From assembly GCF_004565465.1 (NCBI RefSeq), contig NZ_SRHY01000026.1, positions 1 through 47,117 of the forward strand: a stretch of 47,117 nt of DNA, given 5' to 3'. The number at the start of each line of letters is the position of its first letter. The first letter of the stretch is position 1. This DNA is from Lentibacillus salicampi. Its GTDB lineage: Bacteria; Bacillota; Bacilli; Bacillales; Amphibacillaceae. The notes beneath the pieces were generated by a model. The model made no database searches and was not told where the DNA came from. It worked only from the letters and a program-made list of their open reading frames with translations. The translations under genes and the position numbers were made by a program. Positions 15,995 to 23,547 of the stretch are shown here, piece after piece.

Positions 15995-17044
15995 TCACAG
16001 TGTCTGCCGCCTTTCTTTTTGTTGAAGGACACGCAATGGCAGCCTGCTGAAAAAATAATCGCTTCGTTTTTCAATAAACTGGTTATACGCTTGAAGAAGA
16101 ATGCTTTTATCCTGTTTAGCGACGCCCAAATAATACATTTTAAACGGGCTGTCCATTTCCATACGGTTTAAAATAGCTTCTGCTTTGGCATGGTTTCCTT
16201 TCGCGATTTCAATATGGGCTTGTTCACTTTCGTCCGTGGATGTGACGCCTTCTACCTTGCCAAAGTGCGCTGAGATAAAAGGAATATTCTGCTGTTCGAT
16301 GATCTCCACAATCTTATGCAAATCTTCCTTTTGTGCGATTTTCAATGCTTCCGTAAAATGGTACATCGCCTGGAAATATGTGTCGTACGTGTACGATAAT
16401 CCAAGACCCATGTGCAGACTAATTTTTGTTTCGGGATTGACTGTATGCGTAAGAATACGAAAAGCGTACTTGCGCGCAATAATCACTTCATTGCGGTAAA
16501 GGTAATAAATGAATAAGTTATGATATAACCGGCTGCGGAAACATTCGAGCAGAAATCCATCATTAATCTTTTCAAATAAATTTTGTTGTTTTTCCATGAT
16601 ATTGCCCAATTTTCCGTATTCATTCCATCTATAATAAATCGACGTTTTAATGAATTCCAGTAAGCACTTCAGCTCGGGTTCGTCTGTTTGCATTGTATTG
16701 GCCGACCTCAAAATGTCATGTGCTGAATACCGCCTTTTTTTACGGTCCAGTGTTAGTTGATAGACATCGGCCCAGTTTCGGTTGGATGAGGACTCTGAAG
16801 ATTTATTCTTGATGATTAACCGCTGCAAATCATCATAACGGCCATTTGTAAATAAAAATTCCATGCCCTTTTTCCTGATATCATCGGAGGTTGCTTCCAG
16901 GCAAAATTTCCCCACCAGCTGCTGAACAGTGCGCTCATCGTATTCTTGCCGCAATACCAGTAATATTTGTTCCAAAGTCAGTTCATTATTGCCGGATAGG
17001 CTTACGATTGAATCAGACATAAGTTTCGCTCTGGAATTTGGCAT
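15995..17044 (-). CDS. AimR-family (arbitrium-like, RRNPP/TPR) peptide-pheromone receptor
   Basis: Predicted 349-residue helical-repeat protein. From about residue 90 to the end it reads as TPR-like helix pairs, and the C-terminal block SEQAHIEIAKGNHAKAEAIL ... MYYLGVAKQDKSILLQAYNQF ... RLPLRVLQ closely follows the corresponding block of SPbeta/phi3T AimR (EQAH, N..KA..L, YYL, RLPL). AimR proteins bind a short imported peptide and control a neighbouring promoter. The protein is about 30 residues shorter than phage AimR; the N-terminus starts near the recognition helix, so the helix-turn-helix may be incomplete. The ATG at 17044 has AGGAGGT at ideal spacing and an in-frame stop lies eight codons upstream, so no extension is possible in frame. 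Followed by a secreted-peptide gene and a terminator. No prophage genes are nearby. Confidence 0.85.
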   Translation of the reverse strand: MPNSRAKLMSDSIVSLSGNNELTLEQILLVLRQEYDERTVQQLVGKFCLEATSDDIRKKGMEFLFTNGRYDDLQRLIIKNKSSESSSNRNWADVYQLTLDRKKRRYSAHDILRSANTMQTDEPELKCLLEFIKTSIYYRWNEYGKLGNIMEKQQNLFEKINDGFLLECFRSRLYHNLFIYYLYRNEVIIARKYAFRILTHTVNPETKISLHMGLGLSYTYDTYFQAMYHFTEALKIAQKEDLHKIVEIIEQQNIPFISAHFGKVEGVTSTDESEQAHIEIAKGNHAKAEAILNRMEMDSPFKMYYLGVAKQDKSILLQAYNQFIEKRSDYFFSRLPLRVLQQKERRQTL

Positions 17045-17115
17045 GACTTCACCTCCTGTATCAAAAAGTTATCAGAATAAATTACTTCACAAAACATTCT
17101 GCAAAATCCTCTGTT

Positions 17116-17144
17116 TATATATATAATATCACAATTTTCGTCAA
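17116..17144 (-). promoter_or_regulatory. Predicted sigma-A promoter of the receptor-peptide operon
   Basis: TTGACG (17144-17139), 17-bp spacer, TATATA (17121-17116) on the minus strand, about 70 bp upstream of the receptor start. Confidence 0.6.
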
Positions 17145-17254
17145 AATAAAGGGAAATCGTTCGACAAATTTTGCAGATATGGCAAAGTTTGGGTAGTGTG
17201 ACACTTTATTCAGCAGATCGTTTTTTAATAATGTGAAAATCAACTGGAGACGTC

Positions 17255-17443
17255 AGCCATAAGAAAAGCGCAAGCGCCTTGTTCACCCCCGAAAAGCTTA
17301 AGCAAGAATTTGCAGTGGCGGGTTTGGCCACGTAAAATTATTGCTTAAGACCTCGAGGGGGTAGGCGCTGGCCGGCTAAGTTCGGCACGTCCTGTGCCAA
17401 CGCCGGCACTAGTACGTCCTGTACGTCGAAGCTGGACATGGCT
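17255..17443. repeat. Interspersed Bacillaceae-type structured repeat (MITE/REP-like)
   Basis: Begins AGCCATAAGAAAAGCGCAAG and ends ACATGGCT, so the termini AGCCAT/ATGGCT are inverted. Inside are GAAAAGCGCAAGCGCC, a GGGGGTAGGCGCTGG segment, and hairpins GGCACGTCCTGTGCC and GTACGTCCTGTAC. I recall the AAAAGCGCAAGCGCC type as a widespread intergenic repeat of Bacillaceae; copy number in this genome is unknown. It fills most of the 585-bp gap between spoIIQ and the receptor gene. Confidence 0.65.
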
Positions 17444-17503
17444 ATTGCTGACAAAGAGCTTCATATAGCCGGAAATTTATACTTTCTTATCTTTAAAAAA
17501 ATA

Positions 17504-17526
17504 ACCCTAGTTACATTTACTAGGGT
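17504..17526 (-). terminator. Terminator downstream of spoIIQ
   Basis: ACCCTAGT / ACTAGGGT hairpin followed on the minus strand by TATTTTTTT, about 100 bases after the spoIIQ stop. Confidence 0.85.
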
Positions 17527-17629
17527 ACTTGTGTTCATAGATTAAGTCTTATGTGATGTGGAAGATGAAGCAGCGTTCCTTTCACCTTCCACATCTATTA
17601 ATCTTTACCGCCAGGTCTTGGCACATTAT

Positions 17630-18562
17630 TTACGCGTCTTCCTCATCCCCGTCTGATTCTGAATTGTCATTGTCAGACGCATCAGATCCGCTGTCTTCTG
17701 CGCCATCGGAATCGGACTCAGTGCCGTCTTCTTTCGGAATGTCGGATTCAGTATTATCCTCTTCCGTTGCATCGGATTCAGATTCTCCCTCTTCCGTTGC
17801 ATCGGATTGTTCATTTTCATGTTCGCTTCCGTCAGATTTCGGCTTTTCGTTTTCCGCTTTTTCATTTTCTGCTAAAGCTTCGTCAATAGCGCTCATTGGC
17901 TGATTGAAAAAGTTTTCCGGATTAACATCCTGGCCATCTTTTCTGATTTCAAAATGCAAATGTTTTCCGTTGTCTTTTCCGAAAAGGTTGTTTCCAGCGG
18001 TTCCAATCGTATCGCCTTGTTTAATTTGATCGTCAGCAGAAACCTGAACGTCTCCCAGGCTGGCATAATGGGTCGTTACGTCATTTTCGTGTGTTACTGT
18101 CACGACATTGCCCAGCATTGGATCTTCCTTGACTTCTGTAACTGTTCCACTTAATGACGCCAACACATCAAATGTTTCACCTTCAGCAGATGCAATATCG
18201 ATACCTGTGCTTTGATAGTAACGGTCGTTGAATACGACAATTGCATTCTCCTGTTCTTCCTGGTCTGCATTGTAGTCATAGTATTTAGTTACGATTTCTG
18301 CTTGATCCATGTTTTCGACAGGCATTTGAATGACTTCCTGCTGATCCATGACAGGTTGTGCGTCCTCATCATGTTCGACTGGTGGATAGTCTTCTGTCCC
18401 CTCTTTCTGGCTTTCATCGATCTGGTTGCCAACGTTCTGGTACCAGACCACCAGTGACAGAAGGAGAGCAGCTAGCGTCAAGTACACTGCCGGAAAGAAC
18501 CATTTCTTACGGAAAATGCGACTCCATTTATTTTTTGGAGTTCCGTTGTTTTCCTCATTCAT
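17630..18562 (-). CDS. spoIIQ: SpoIIQ, M23-family (LytM-like) stage II sporulation protein
   Basis: Predicted 310-residue forespore membrane protein that pairs with SpoIIIAH across the engulfment septum. One TM helix at about residues 20-41, then an extracellular region with a LytM/M23 domain (about 100-225): GIDIASAEGE..., GTVTEVKEDPMLGNVVTVTHEN, and the HLHFEI motif. The first metal-binding His of active M23 enzymes is replaced by Ser (QSTGID), as in Bacillus subtilis SpoIIQ, so it is expected to be a structural non-enzymatic domain. Residues about 230-310 form a long Ser/Glu/Asp-rich acidic tail absent from most homologues. ATG start after GAGGTGA. Gene order spoIID-spoIIQ agrees with Bacillus. 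Confidence 0.92.
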   Translation of the reverse strand: MNEENNGTPKNKWSRIFRKKWFFPAVYLTLAALLLSLVVWYQNVGNQIDESQKEGTEDYPPVEHDEDAQPVMDQQEVIQMPVENMDQAEIVTKYYDYNADQEEQENAIVVFNDRYYQSTGIDIASAEGETFDVLASLSGTVTEVKEDPMLGNVVTVTHENDVTTHYASLGDVQVSADDQIKQGDTIGTAGNNLFGKDNGKHLHFEIRKDGQDVNPENFFNQPMSAIDEALAENEKAENEKPKSDGSEHENEQSDATEEGESESDATEEDNTESDIPKEDGTESDSDGAEDSGSDASDNDNSESDGDEEDA

Positions 18563-18792
18563 TTGTCATCACCTCAACAACCATTCTGAGCAGAAAAATC
18601 GAAAACTATACATTTCGGGCAAAAAAATTCCCGTTTACATGCATTTTTTCTGACATACGGGATATATTAAGAGGTTTATCCGGCTGTTGAGCGTGACATG
18701 TTGACAATGTAGCTGCTGATTGGCATACCATTTGATCGCCCAGCCTAAGAGGGGGCCTATCCGGGTGGGCTCTCTTTTCGATAAAAATTAAA

Positions 18793-18824
18793 CATACCCG
18801 GGATGTCATGGCACCCCGGGTATG
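18793..18824 (-). terminator. Terminator of spoIID
   Basis: CATACCCGGG / CCCGGGTATG stem followed on the minus strand by TTTAATTTTTAT. The rest of 18563-18869 shows a second GC-rich segment (GCCCAGCC...GGGTGGGC) without evident gene. Confidence 0.8.
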
Positions 18825-18869
18825 CATTTAATTTACCACAGCACCCTCTCCACGGATTGACGCTTTCTT

Positions 18870-19991
18870 TTATTTAGCCACCAGCGCTGGAGCAGTATCG
18901 GATACGGTACTGACGTCCACCCCCTGATAATAATGCTTCACAATTTCTTGATAAGTTTTGCCGTCTTCTGCCATACCGTTTGCGCCGAATTGGCTCATCC
19001 CGATGCCGTGTCCGAATCCTTTCGTGGTAAAAATCAGATGGTCGTTCTTTTTTTCAATGGAAAAATCGCTTGACTTTAATCCCAGTTCCTCGCGAATTTT
19101 CCTTCCTGAATACGACTTTTCACCCATCGTGAGCTGATCGACGCGGTTTCCCTCCGTTCGGCTAACCTCCATTGACAGTTTATCAAGGGTTGGAAGGTCG
19201 GCTCCGAGCGATTCTTCCAGTTCAGTTTTAGTGAATATTTTTTGGTCCATAAATTTTTGTGTATTTGTATCCCATGGGCTTTCCACACTGCGTAAATAAG
19301 GGACTTTATTATCCCAATAGTCCTCCGAGTTTTCCGTATAGCCATTGCTTGTGGAAAAATAAGCGGCGGTAATCGGATTATTCTCATAGGTTAAAATTTC
19401 ACCTTTTGTGGCGGCGACCGCTTTTTTTATTTTTGCCATTTCCTCCTCATAATCGCTTCCCATTGACTGTCGTAATTCCTGATCATTGTGATACACCTGA
19501 TCACTTGTTGTGTCCGTTACATCCGATTGATCAGCACCATCTTGGTGAAGCAGGCGGTTGACGATAAATGTTCTCGCAGCCAGTGCCTGTGCCTTTAAGG
19601 CCTCCAGTTCAAATTCGGCCGGCGTTTCCGAGGCAACTACCCGAGAAACGTATGTCTCGAGCGGAACGGTTTCAACTTGTTCAGAGTTTGCCCGCATGAC
19701 TTCGACCGCGAACGGGGAGTCCCCCATAGCGAGTTCAACATCATCACCTTTTTTTTCAACAGCTGCTTCCTCCTCGCCGGATTCGGTCATAAACGGTACA
19801 ACAATTAATGTCGGAATGACCAGAATTATCGTCATTAAGCTGGATAAAAATAATATGGTTGATGCTTTCCATGCTGACGGAGATTTATTGATGTAAACCG
19901 GTTTCTTATTTTTTTGAAGCAGCTGCAGGGACTGTGCTTTACGCTGTTTATTCTTTTTTCTAATCCTGGGTATGATTTTATCTTTCTTCAT
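18870..19991 (-). CDS. spoIID: Stage II sporulation protein D (lytic transglycosylase)
   Basis: Predicted 373-residue membrane-anchored peptidoglycan transglycosylase of the DMP engulfment machine. A basic cytoplasmic N-terminus of about 40 residues precedes one TM helix (about 43-67). The SpoIID/LytB domain follows: VEVMRANSEQVETVPLETYVSRVVASETPAEFELEALKAQALAARTF (the Glu in ASE is the conserved catalytic position), YFSTSNGYTENSEDYW, and GFGHGIGMSQFGANGMA near the C-terminus. Somewhat longer than the B. subtilis protein because of the N-terminal tail. ATG start with GGAGG. It lies upstream of spoIIQ in the same direction. Confidence 0.95.
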   Translation of the reverse strand: MKKDKIIPRIRKKNKQRKAQSLQLLQKNKKPVYINKSPSAWKASTILFLSSLMTIILVIPTLIVVPFMTESGEEEAAVEKKGDDVELAMGDSPFAVEVMRANSEQVETVPLETYVSRVVASETPAEFELEALKAQALAARTFIVNRLLHQDGADQSDVTDTTSDQVYHNDQELRQSMGSDYEEEMAKIKKAVAATKGEILTYENNPITAAYFSTSNGYTENSEDYWDNKVPYLRSVESPWDTNTQKFMDQKIFTKTELEESLGADLPTLDKLSMEVSRTEGNRVDQLTMGEKSYSGRKIREELGLKSSDFSIEKKNDHLIFTTKGFGHGIGMSQFGANGMAEDGKTYQEIVKHYYQGVDVSTVSDTAPALVAK

Positions 19992-20120
19992 GTATTGCCT
20001 CCTTCACAACATTTTCTGTACAGCCTCTAGCATTCCTCCTATTAAATTTTATACAGTTCAGGAAAACAATAGAACCAGAGATTATGAAATTCAATCCGTA
20101 AAATGCTCTAAAATCGAAAT

Positions 20121-20151
20121 AAAGCCCGTGCATTATGACTGCACGGGCTTT
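20121..20151 (-). terminator. Terminator overlapping the 3' end of the last ABC-ATPase gene
   Basis: AAAGCCCGTGCA / TGCACGGGCTTT, a 12-bp perfect stem. The stop codon of the upstream gene (20133-20135) lies in the loop, so the last codons encode one arm of the hairpin. On the minus strand the tail is TATTTCGATTT. Confidence 0.8.
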
Positions 20152-21152
20152 TTCTTAATATGAACATCTGGACGATCGGTTTCATTCAATGTGTCTTCGT
20201 ACAAATGACACGCGACATAGTGATCTTTTTCCACTTCTCGCCATTTGGGCGCTACCCTTGCACAGACATCCATTGCAAATGGACAGCGCGTGCGGAATAC
20301 ACAACCGCTCGGCGGATTAATCGGACTTGGCAGTTCCCCCTCCAGAATAATCCGTTCCCGCGTATCCTCAATATCCGGATCCGGGATCGGTATGGCTGAC
20401 AAGAGTGCCTGTGTATATGGATGGAGTGGATTATCATAAAGCGAACCACTTGATGTCAGCTCGACCAGATTTCCCAGATACATCACACCAATCCGATCGG
20501 AAATTTGTTTGACCATGGATAAGTCATGGGCTATGAACAAAAACGTCAACCCTTTTTCCTCTTGCAGATTCTTTAATAGATTAACCACTTGGGCTTGAAC
20601 GGACACATCCAACGCGGAAATCGGCTCATCGGCAATGATAAAATCAGGGTCAAGTGCGAGTGCACGGGCGATGCCGATCCGCTGCCGCTGTCCGCCACTG
20701 AATTCGTGCGGGTAGCGGTTGGCATGATCACGATTTAGACCGACTTCTTCCAAAAGCTCAATGACCCGGTCAAGTTGCTCGTTTTTGTTCGGATAAAGAT
20801 CGTGCACTTCCATTGGTTCAGCGATCACTTCTTTAACAGTCGAACGCGGATTCAATGATGCATACGGATCCTGGAAAATCATTTGCATATGACGGTAAAA
20901 TTGAAAGGTTTCCTTATCATCCAATTCATGCACATTTTGACCGTCATAAAAAACATCGCCTGCCGTTTTGTCGTAAAGCCCCATTATGGTGCGTCCGACC
21001 GTTGTTTTCCCGCAGCCCGATTCACCGACGAGTCCGAATGTTTCTCCTTTATTAATATGGAACGTCACGTCATTAACAGCTTGCAGTAATTGCCCTTTGC
21101 CCATCTTGAAATGTTTGGTCAAGTTGTTGATTTGTAATATTTTCCCATCCAT
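20133..21152 (-). CDS. Oligopeptide/murein-peptide ABC transporter ATP-binding protein (OppF/YkfD-like)
   Basis: Predicted 339-residue ATPase that energises peptide uptake. Walker [10 protein letters not shown] (about residues 43-51), signature LSGG-type [15 protein letters not shown], Walker B DFIIADEP, and H-loop IAHD; the C-terminal oligopeptide-ABC extension has the CxxRCPFAxxxC cysteine cluster ([14 protein letters not shown]) that may bind an Fe-S cluster. The ATG at 21152 overlaps the TAA stop of the upstream peptidase gene (TAATG), so the two are coupled; the longer frame to 21197 is rejected. Its 3' end lies within the operon terminator. It partners the other ATPase at 25229-26236. 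Confidence 0.93.
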   Translation of the reverse strand: MDGKILQINNLTKHFKMGKGQLLQAVNDVTFHINKGETFGLVGESGCGKTTVGRTIMGLYDKTAGDVFYDGQNVHELDDKETFQFYRHMQMIFQDPYASLNPRSTVKEVIAEPMEVHDLYPNKNEQLDRVIELLEEVGLNRDHANRYPHEFSGGQRQRIGIARALALDPDFIIADEPISALDVSVQAQVVNLLKNLQEEKGLTFLFIAHDLSMVKQISDRIGVMYLGNLVELTSSGSLYDNPLHPYTQALLSAIPIPDPDIEDTRERIILEGELPSPINPPSGCVFRTRCPFAMDVCARVAPKWREVEKDHYVACHLYEDTLNETDRPDVHIKKKPVQS

Positions 21153-22108
21153 TATGATTGCCCCTCCGCTTGCCTCCAGTATCTGGTTGCAGCACATAAC
21201 TCTGTTTCATATTTTGTCCCTTTAAGTTCTATCAGTTCAATGCCTCTTCCGGTTTGTGGCGAGTGCAGCATTTTGCCGTTCCCATAGTAAAAACCGACAT
21301 GATGCAGGCTGCCTTCCCCTTCTTCATAAGCAAAAAAGAGCAGATCACCCGGTTCAAGTGCGTCATACGCGACTTTTTGACCTGCCTGTGCCTGGTCACC
21401 GGCATCACGCGGAATCTGATAGCCATTTGCTTGATGCATGGCATAGGCAAACCCTGAGCAGTCATAACCGAATGAACTCATACCGCCCCAGAAATAATCC
21501 AGCCCCACGTAAGGTTCCCCGGCTTTTAACAGCTCGGTGCCAGGCTTTGTTGGCAATCCATCTTCTGACCGGAAAACGGTGACGTCTTTTTCGTGTAAAA
21601 ACTGATACCCATGCGGCGTTTGCACTTTAACGCGATTGCCTGCTTTTTGTTCAACCGGTAAAACCGTCATATAACTGAGTTTCATGATGTTGGTGCCGTC
21701 TTCTGCTTCCAGCCACGCATGCGGTGTTGTGATAGCGGCTGATGCCTCATGCTGCCAATTCTGTTTGTTGACTTTTATCAGCTGATTCAGCGGAACCCAG
21801 CCTGGATACCCACGTTCATCCTTTACCGAGGGTTGCGCCGGGATGACGACATGTGCCCAGTCTTCCTGTATATCAGTAATCATGACCGCTTCCCCGTACA
21901 GTGTTTGTGTCTGGACACGATTTTCATCGGACAGGGCCACGGTGGATTCATAACTGAGATGGTTTAGCCAATTATCGATGTCAGTCGGATTGCTAATACC
22001 CGATTCATCCATTGCTCGCGGTGACGACGGTGATGTCCATATTGTTGCGACCTGCACCGCTGTCACCCATATTTCCTCTGAAAATTGATCAAACGTTTGT
22101 TTAGTCAT
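21152..22108 (-). CDS. ykfC: NlpC/P60 gamma-D-glutamyl-L-diamino-acid endopeptidase (YkfC-like)
   Basis: Predicted 318-residue cytosolic cysteine peptidase that cuts the gamma-D-Glu-diaminopimelate bond of cell-wall peptides. There is no signal peptide, in keeping with action on imported peptides. N-terminal half has bacterial SH3-like domains ([15 protein letters not shown]..., WVPLNQL). The C-terminal NlpC/P60 domain has the catalytic Cys in [11 protein letters not shown] (about residue 222), His in [11 protein letters not shown] and a third polar residue in MLHSPQTG. The ATG at 22108 with GGGGGAG upstream is preferred over 22159. Context between an LD-carboxypeptidase and a peptide ATPase mirrors ykfA-ykfC-ykfD of Bacillus subtilis. 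Confidence 0.9.
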   Translation of the reverse strand: MTKQTFDQFSEEIWVTAVQVATIWTSPSSPRAMDESGISNPTDIDNWLNHLSYESTVALSDENRVQTQTLYGEAVMITDIQEDWAHVVIPAQPSVKDERGYPGWVPLNQLIKVNKQNWQHEASAAITTPHAWLEAEDGTNIMKLSYMTVLPVEQKAGNRVKVQTPHGYQFLHEKDVTVFRSEDGLPTKPGTELLKAGEPYVGLDYFWGGMSSFGYDCSGFAYAMHQANGYQIPRDAGDQAQAGQKVAYDALEPGDLLFFAYEEGEGSLHHVGFYYGNGKMLHSPQTGRGIELIELKGTKYETELCAATRYWRQAEGQS

Positions 22109-22165
22109 CCGGTGCTCCCCCTTTAAGCTGATAATCTGATATTTGCTATTTTCGTACACCCTTCA

Positions 22166-22226
22166 CCTTAGAAAAACTCGGCATTCGCCTCGTCTTATAG
22201 CGAGTGTCGAAGTTTTTCTTATAAGG
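22166..22226 (-). other. Long inverted repeat inside the operon (ykfA-ykfC spacer)
   Basis: Outer arms CCTTAGAAAAACT and AGTTTTTCTTATAAGG continue inward as an imperfect CGGCATTCGC / GCGAGTGTCG stem, about 25 bp in total. It could be a partial terminator, an RNA-processing hairpin or a small repeat. Confidence 0.6.
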
Positions 22227-22292
22227 TCAACCATCATTTATACTTTCTGACGTTGTGAAAAATTTCACGTCCTGTAATGGCGATCAATTTAA

Positions 22293-23213
22293 TCACGCCT
22301 TTACACCCGCTTCAACCGTCAGTGACTTGTCAGCTGTCCTTAGTGTGGCAGTTTCCCCTAATGGAAGTGAAAAGTTCGGGAAACAGTGACCGATCTTAAA
22401 TCCGGACACCACCGGACAACTCAGCCCGGAAAAATAGTGGTAAAAGACCTGTTCCAGCGAAAGGGATGGTTTTCCTTCCGGTGGCTCTGCGTCAGCAAAA
22501 TCGCCGATGATAATTCCCACTGCCGCATGCAATTTGCCGGCAAGTTTCAGCTGATTAAGCATGGCATCAACCCGGTATGGTTCCTCACCGATATCTTCAA
22601 GCAAAAGCAATTTACCCTTCGTATCGATTTCAAACGGTGTCCCGAGTGTGCTGACGAGGAGTGACAGATTCCCGCCGACGAGTTCCGCTGTTGCTTCCCC
22701 CGGGACGATCACACTCAGCTGGGAAATATCATCTGAATAATGCAGTGTTACAGGATCGAACAGCTGCTCAAACATTTTGGCTGATAACGTGTCAAAGTTT
22801 TCATCAGCTATATCCGATACCGGCATCGGTCCATGAAACGTTGTTAAATCCGTCTGCTGGCGGATAGCCGTATGTAAATAGGTGATGTCGCTATAGCCCC
22901 ATAAAATTTTAGGATGCTGCCGGATTAGATGATAATCCAACCGACTGGCGATTCTAGGCGTCCCATAGCCGCCGCGGGCAAAAATGATCGCGCGAATGGC
23001 GTCATCAGCAATCATTTGATGAAAGTCGGCAAGCCGTGCGTCATCTGTCCCGGCCAGATAGCCATGTTCCAGTTGGATCGTGTTGCCGAGCAAAACTCGC
23101 AATCCCATCTGTTCGAAAAACGGAATCGCTTGTTGTACAAGGCTCATTTCAGCAGGGCTCGCCGGTGCCGTGATGCCAATTGCATCACCTTTTGCTAAAC
23201 GTTGCGGCTTCAT
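22293..23213 (-). CDS. ykfA: Muramoyltetrapeptide LD-carboxypeptidase, S66 family (LdcA/YkfA-like)
   Basis: Predicted 306-residue cytosolic serine peptidase removing the terminal D-Ala from murein tetrapeptides. Family landmarks: N-terminal LAKGDAIGITAPASP, ARGGYGTPR, the nucleophile motif WGYSDIT (about residue 108), Glu in LLLEDIGEEPYRVDAML, and His in KIGHCFPNFSLPLG near the C-terminus. No signal peptide. The start is the ATG at 23213 with a weak AAGGACT ribosome site. In the operon it lies downstream of the binding-protein gene but separated from it by a 21-bp repeat array. Confidence 0.93.
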   Translation of the reverse strand: MKPQRLAKGDAIGITAPASPAEMSLVQQAIPFFEQMGLRVLLGNTIQLEHGYLAGTDDARLADFHQMIADDAIRAIIFARGGYGTPRIASRLDYHLIRQHPKILWGYSDITYLHTAIRQQTDLTTFHGPMPVSDIADENFDTLSAKMFEQLFDPVTLHYSDDISQLSVIVPGEATAELVGGNLSLLVSTLGTPFEIDTKGKLLLLEDIGEEPYRVDAMLNQLKLAGKLHAAVGIIIGDFADAEPPEGKPSLSLEQVFYHYFSGLSCPVVSGFKIGHCFPNFSLPLGETATLRTADKSLTVEAGVKA

Positions 23214-23319
23214 GTTTAACCAGTCCTTTTTGATATGTATTAAAAAGTGAAGCGGAAGAAGGGCACACGCTGTGAACCCTTCCTCCTTCTGCACTTCTAA
23301 CGTTTCGCGATTTTTCGAT

Positions 23320-23490
23320 GATTTCGATCGATTTCGTGCTGTTCTCGCTCGGCTTTACGCCGCACTTGCTCGATTTGACAGCTTACTCGCTCGATTTGAT
23401 AGCTTACTCGCTCGATTTGGCGTCGCCCTCGCTCGACTTTACGCCACTCTTGCTCGATCTCAACGCCCTTTCGCTCAAATTCTTTTTCCA
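23320..23490. repeat. 21-bp tandem array A (LAR family) inside the peptide operon
   Basis: GCTCG cores at 23347, 23368, 23389, 23410, 23431, 23452 and 23473, with a degenerate copy at 23326: about eight copies of the type CTCGCTCGATTTGACAGCTTA, no indel. It lies in the 334-bp spacer between the binding-protein gene and ykfA. Overlapping ORFs (heptads LARFDSL on plus, IERVSYQ on minus) lack ribosome sites. Confidence 0.9.
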
Positions 23491-23547
23491 TTGGCATGAA
23501 TGTTTCGGACTGGAGTTTGTCGCCCCCGTCGAAATCAACCCTATTTG

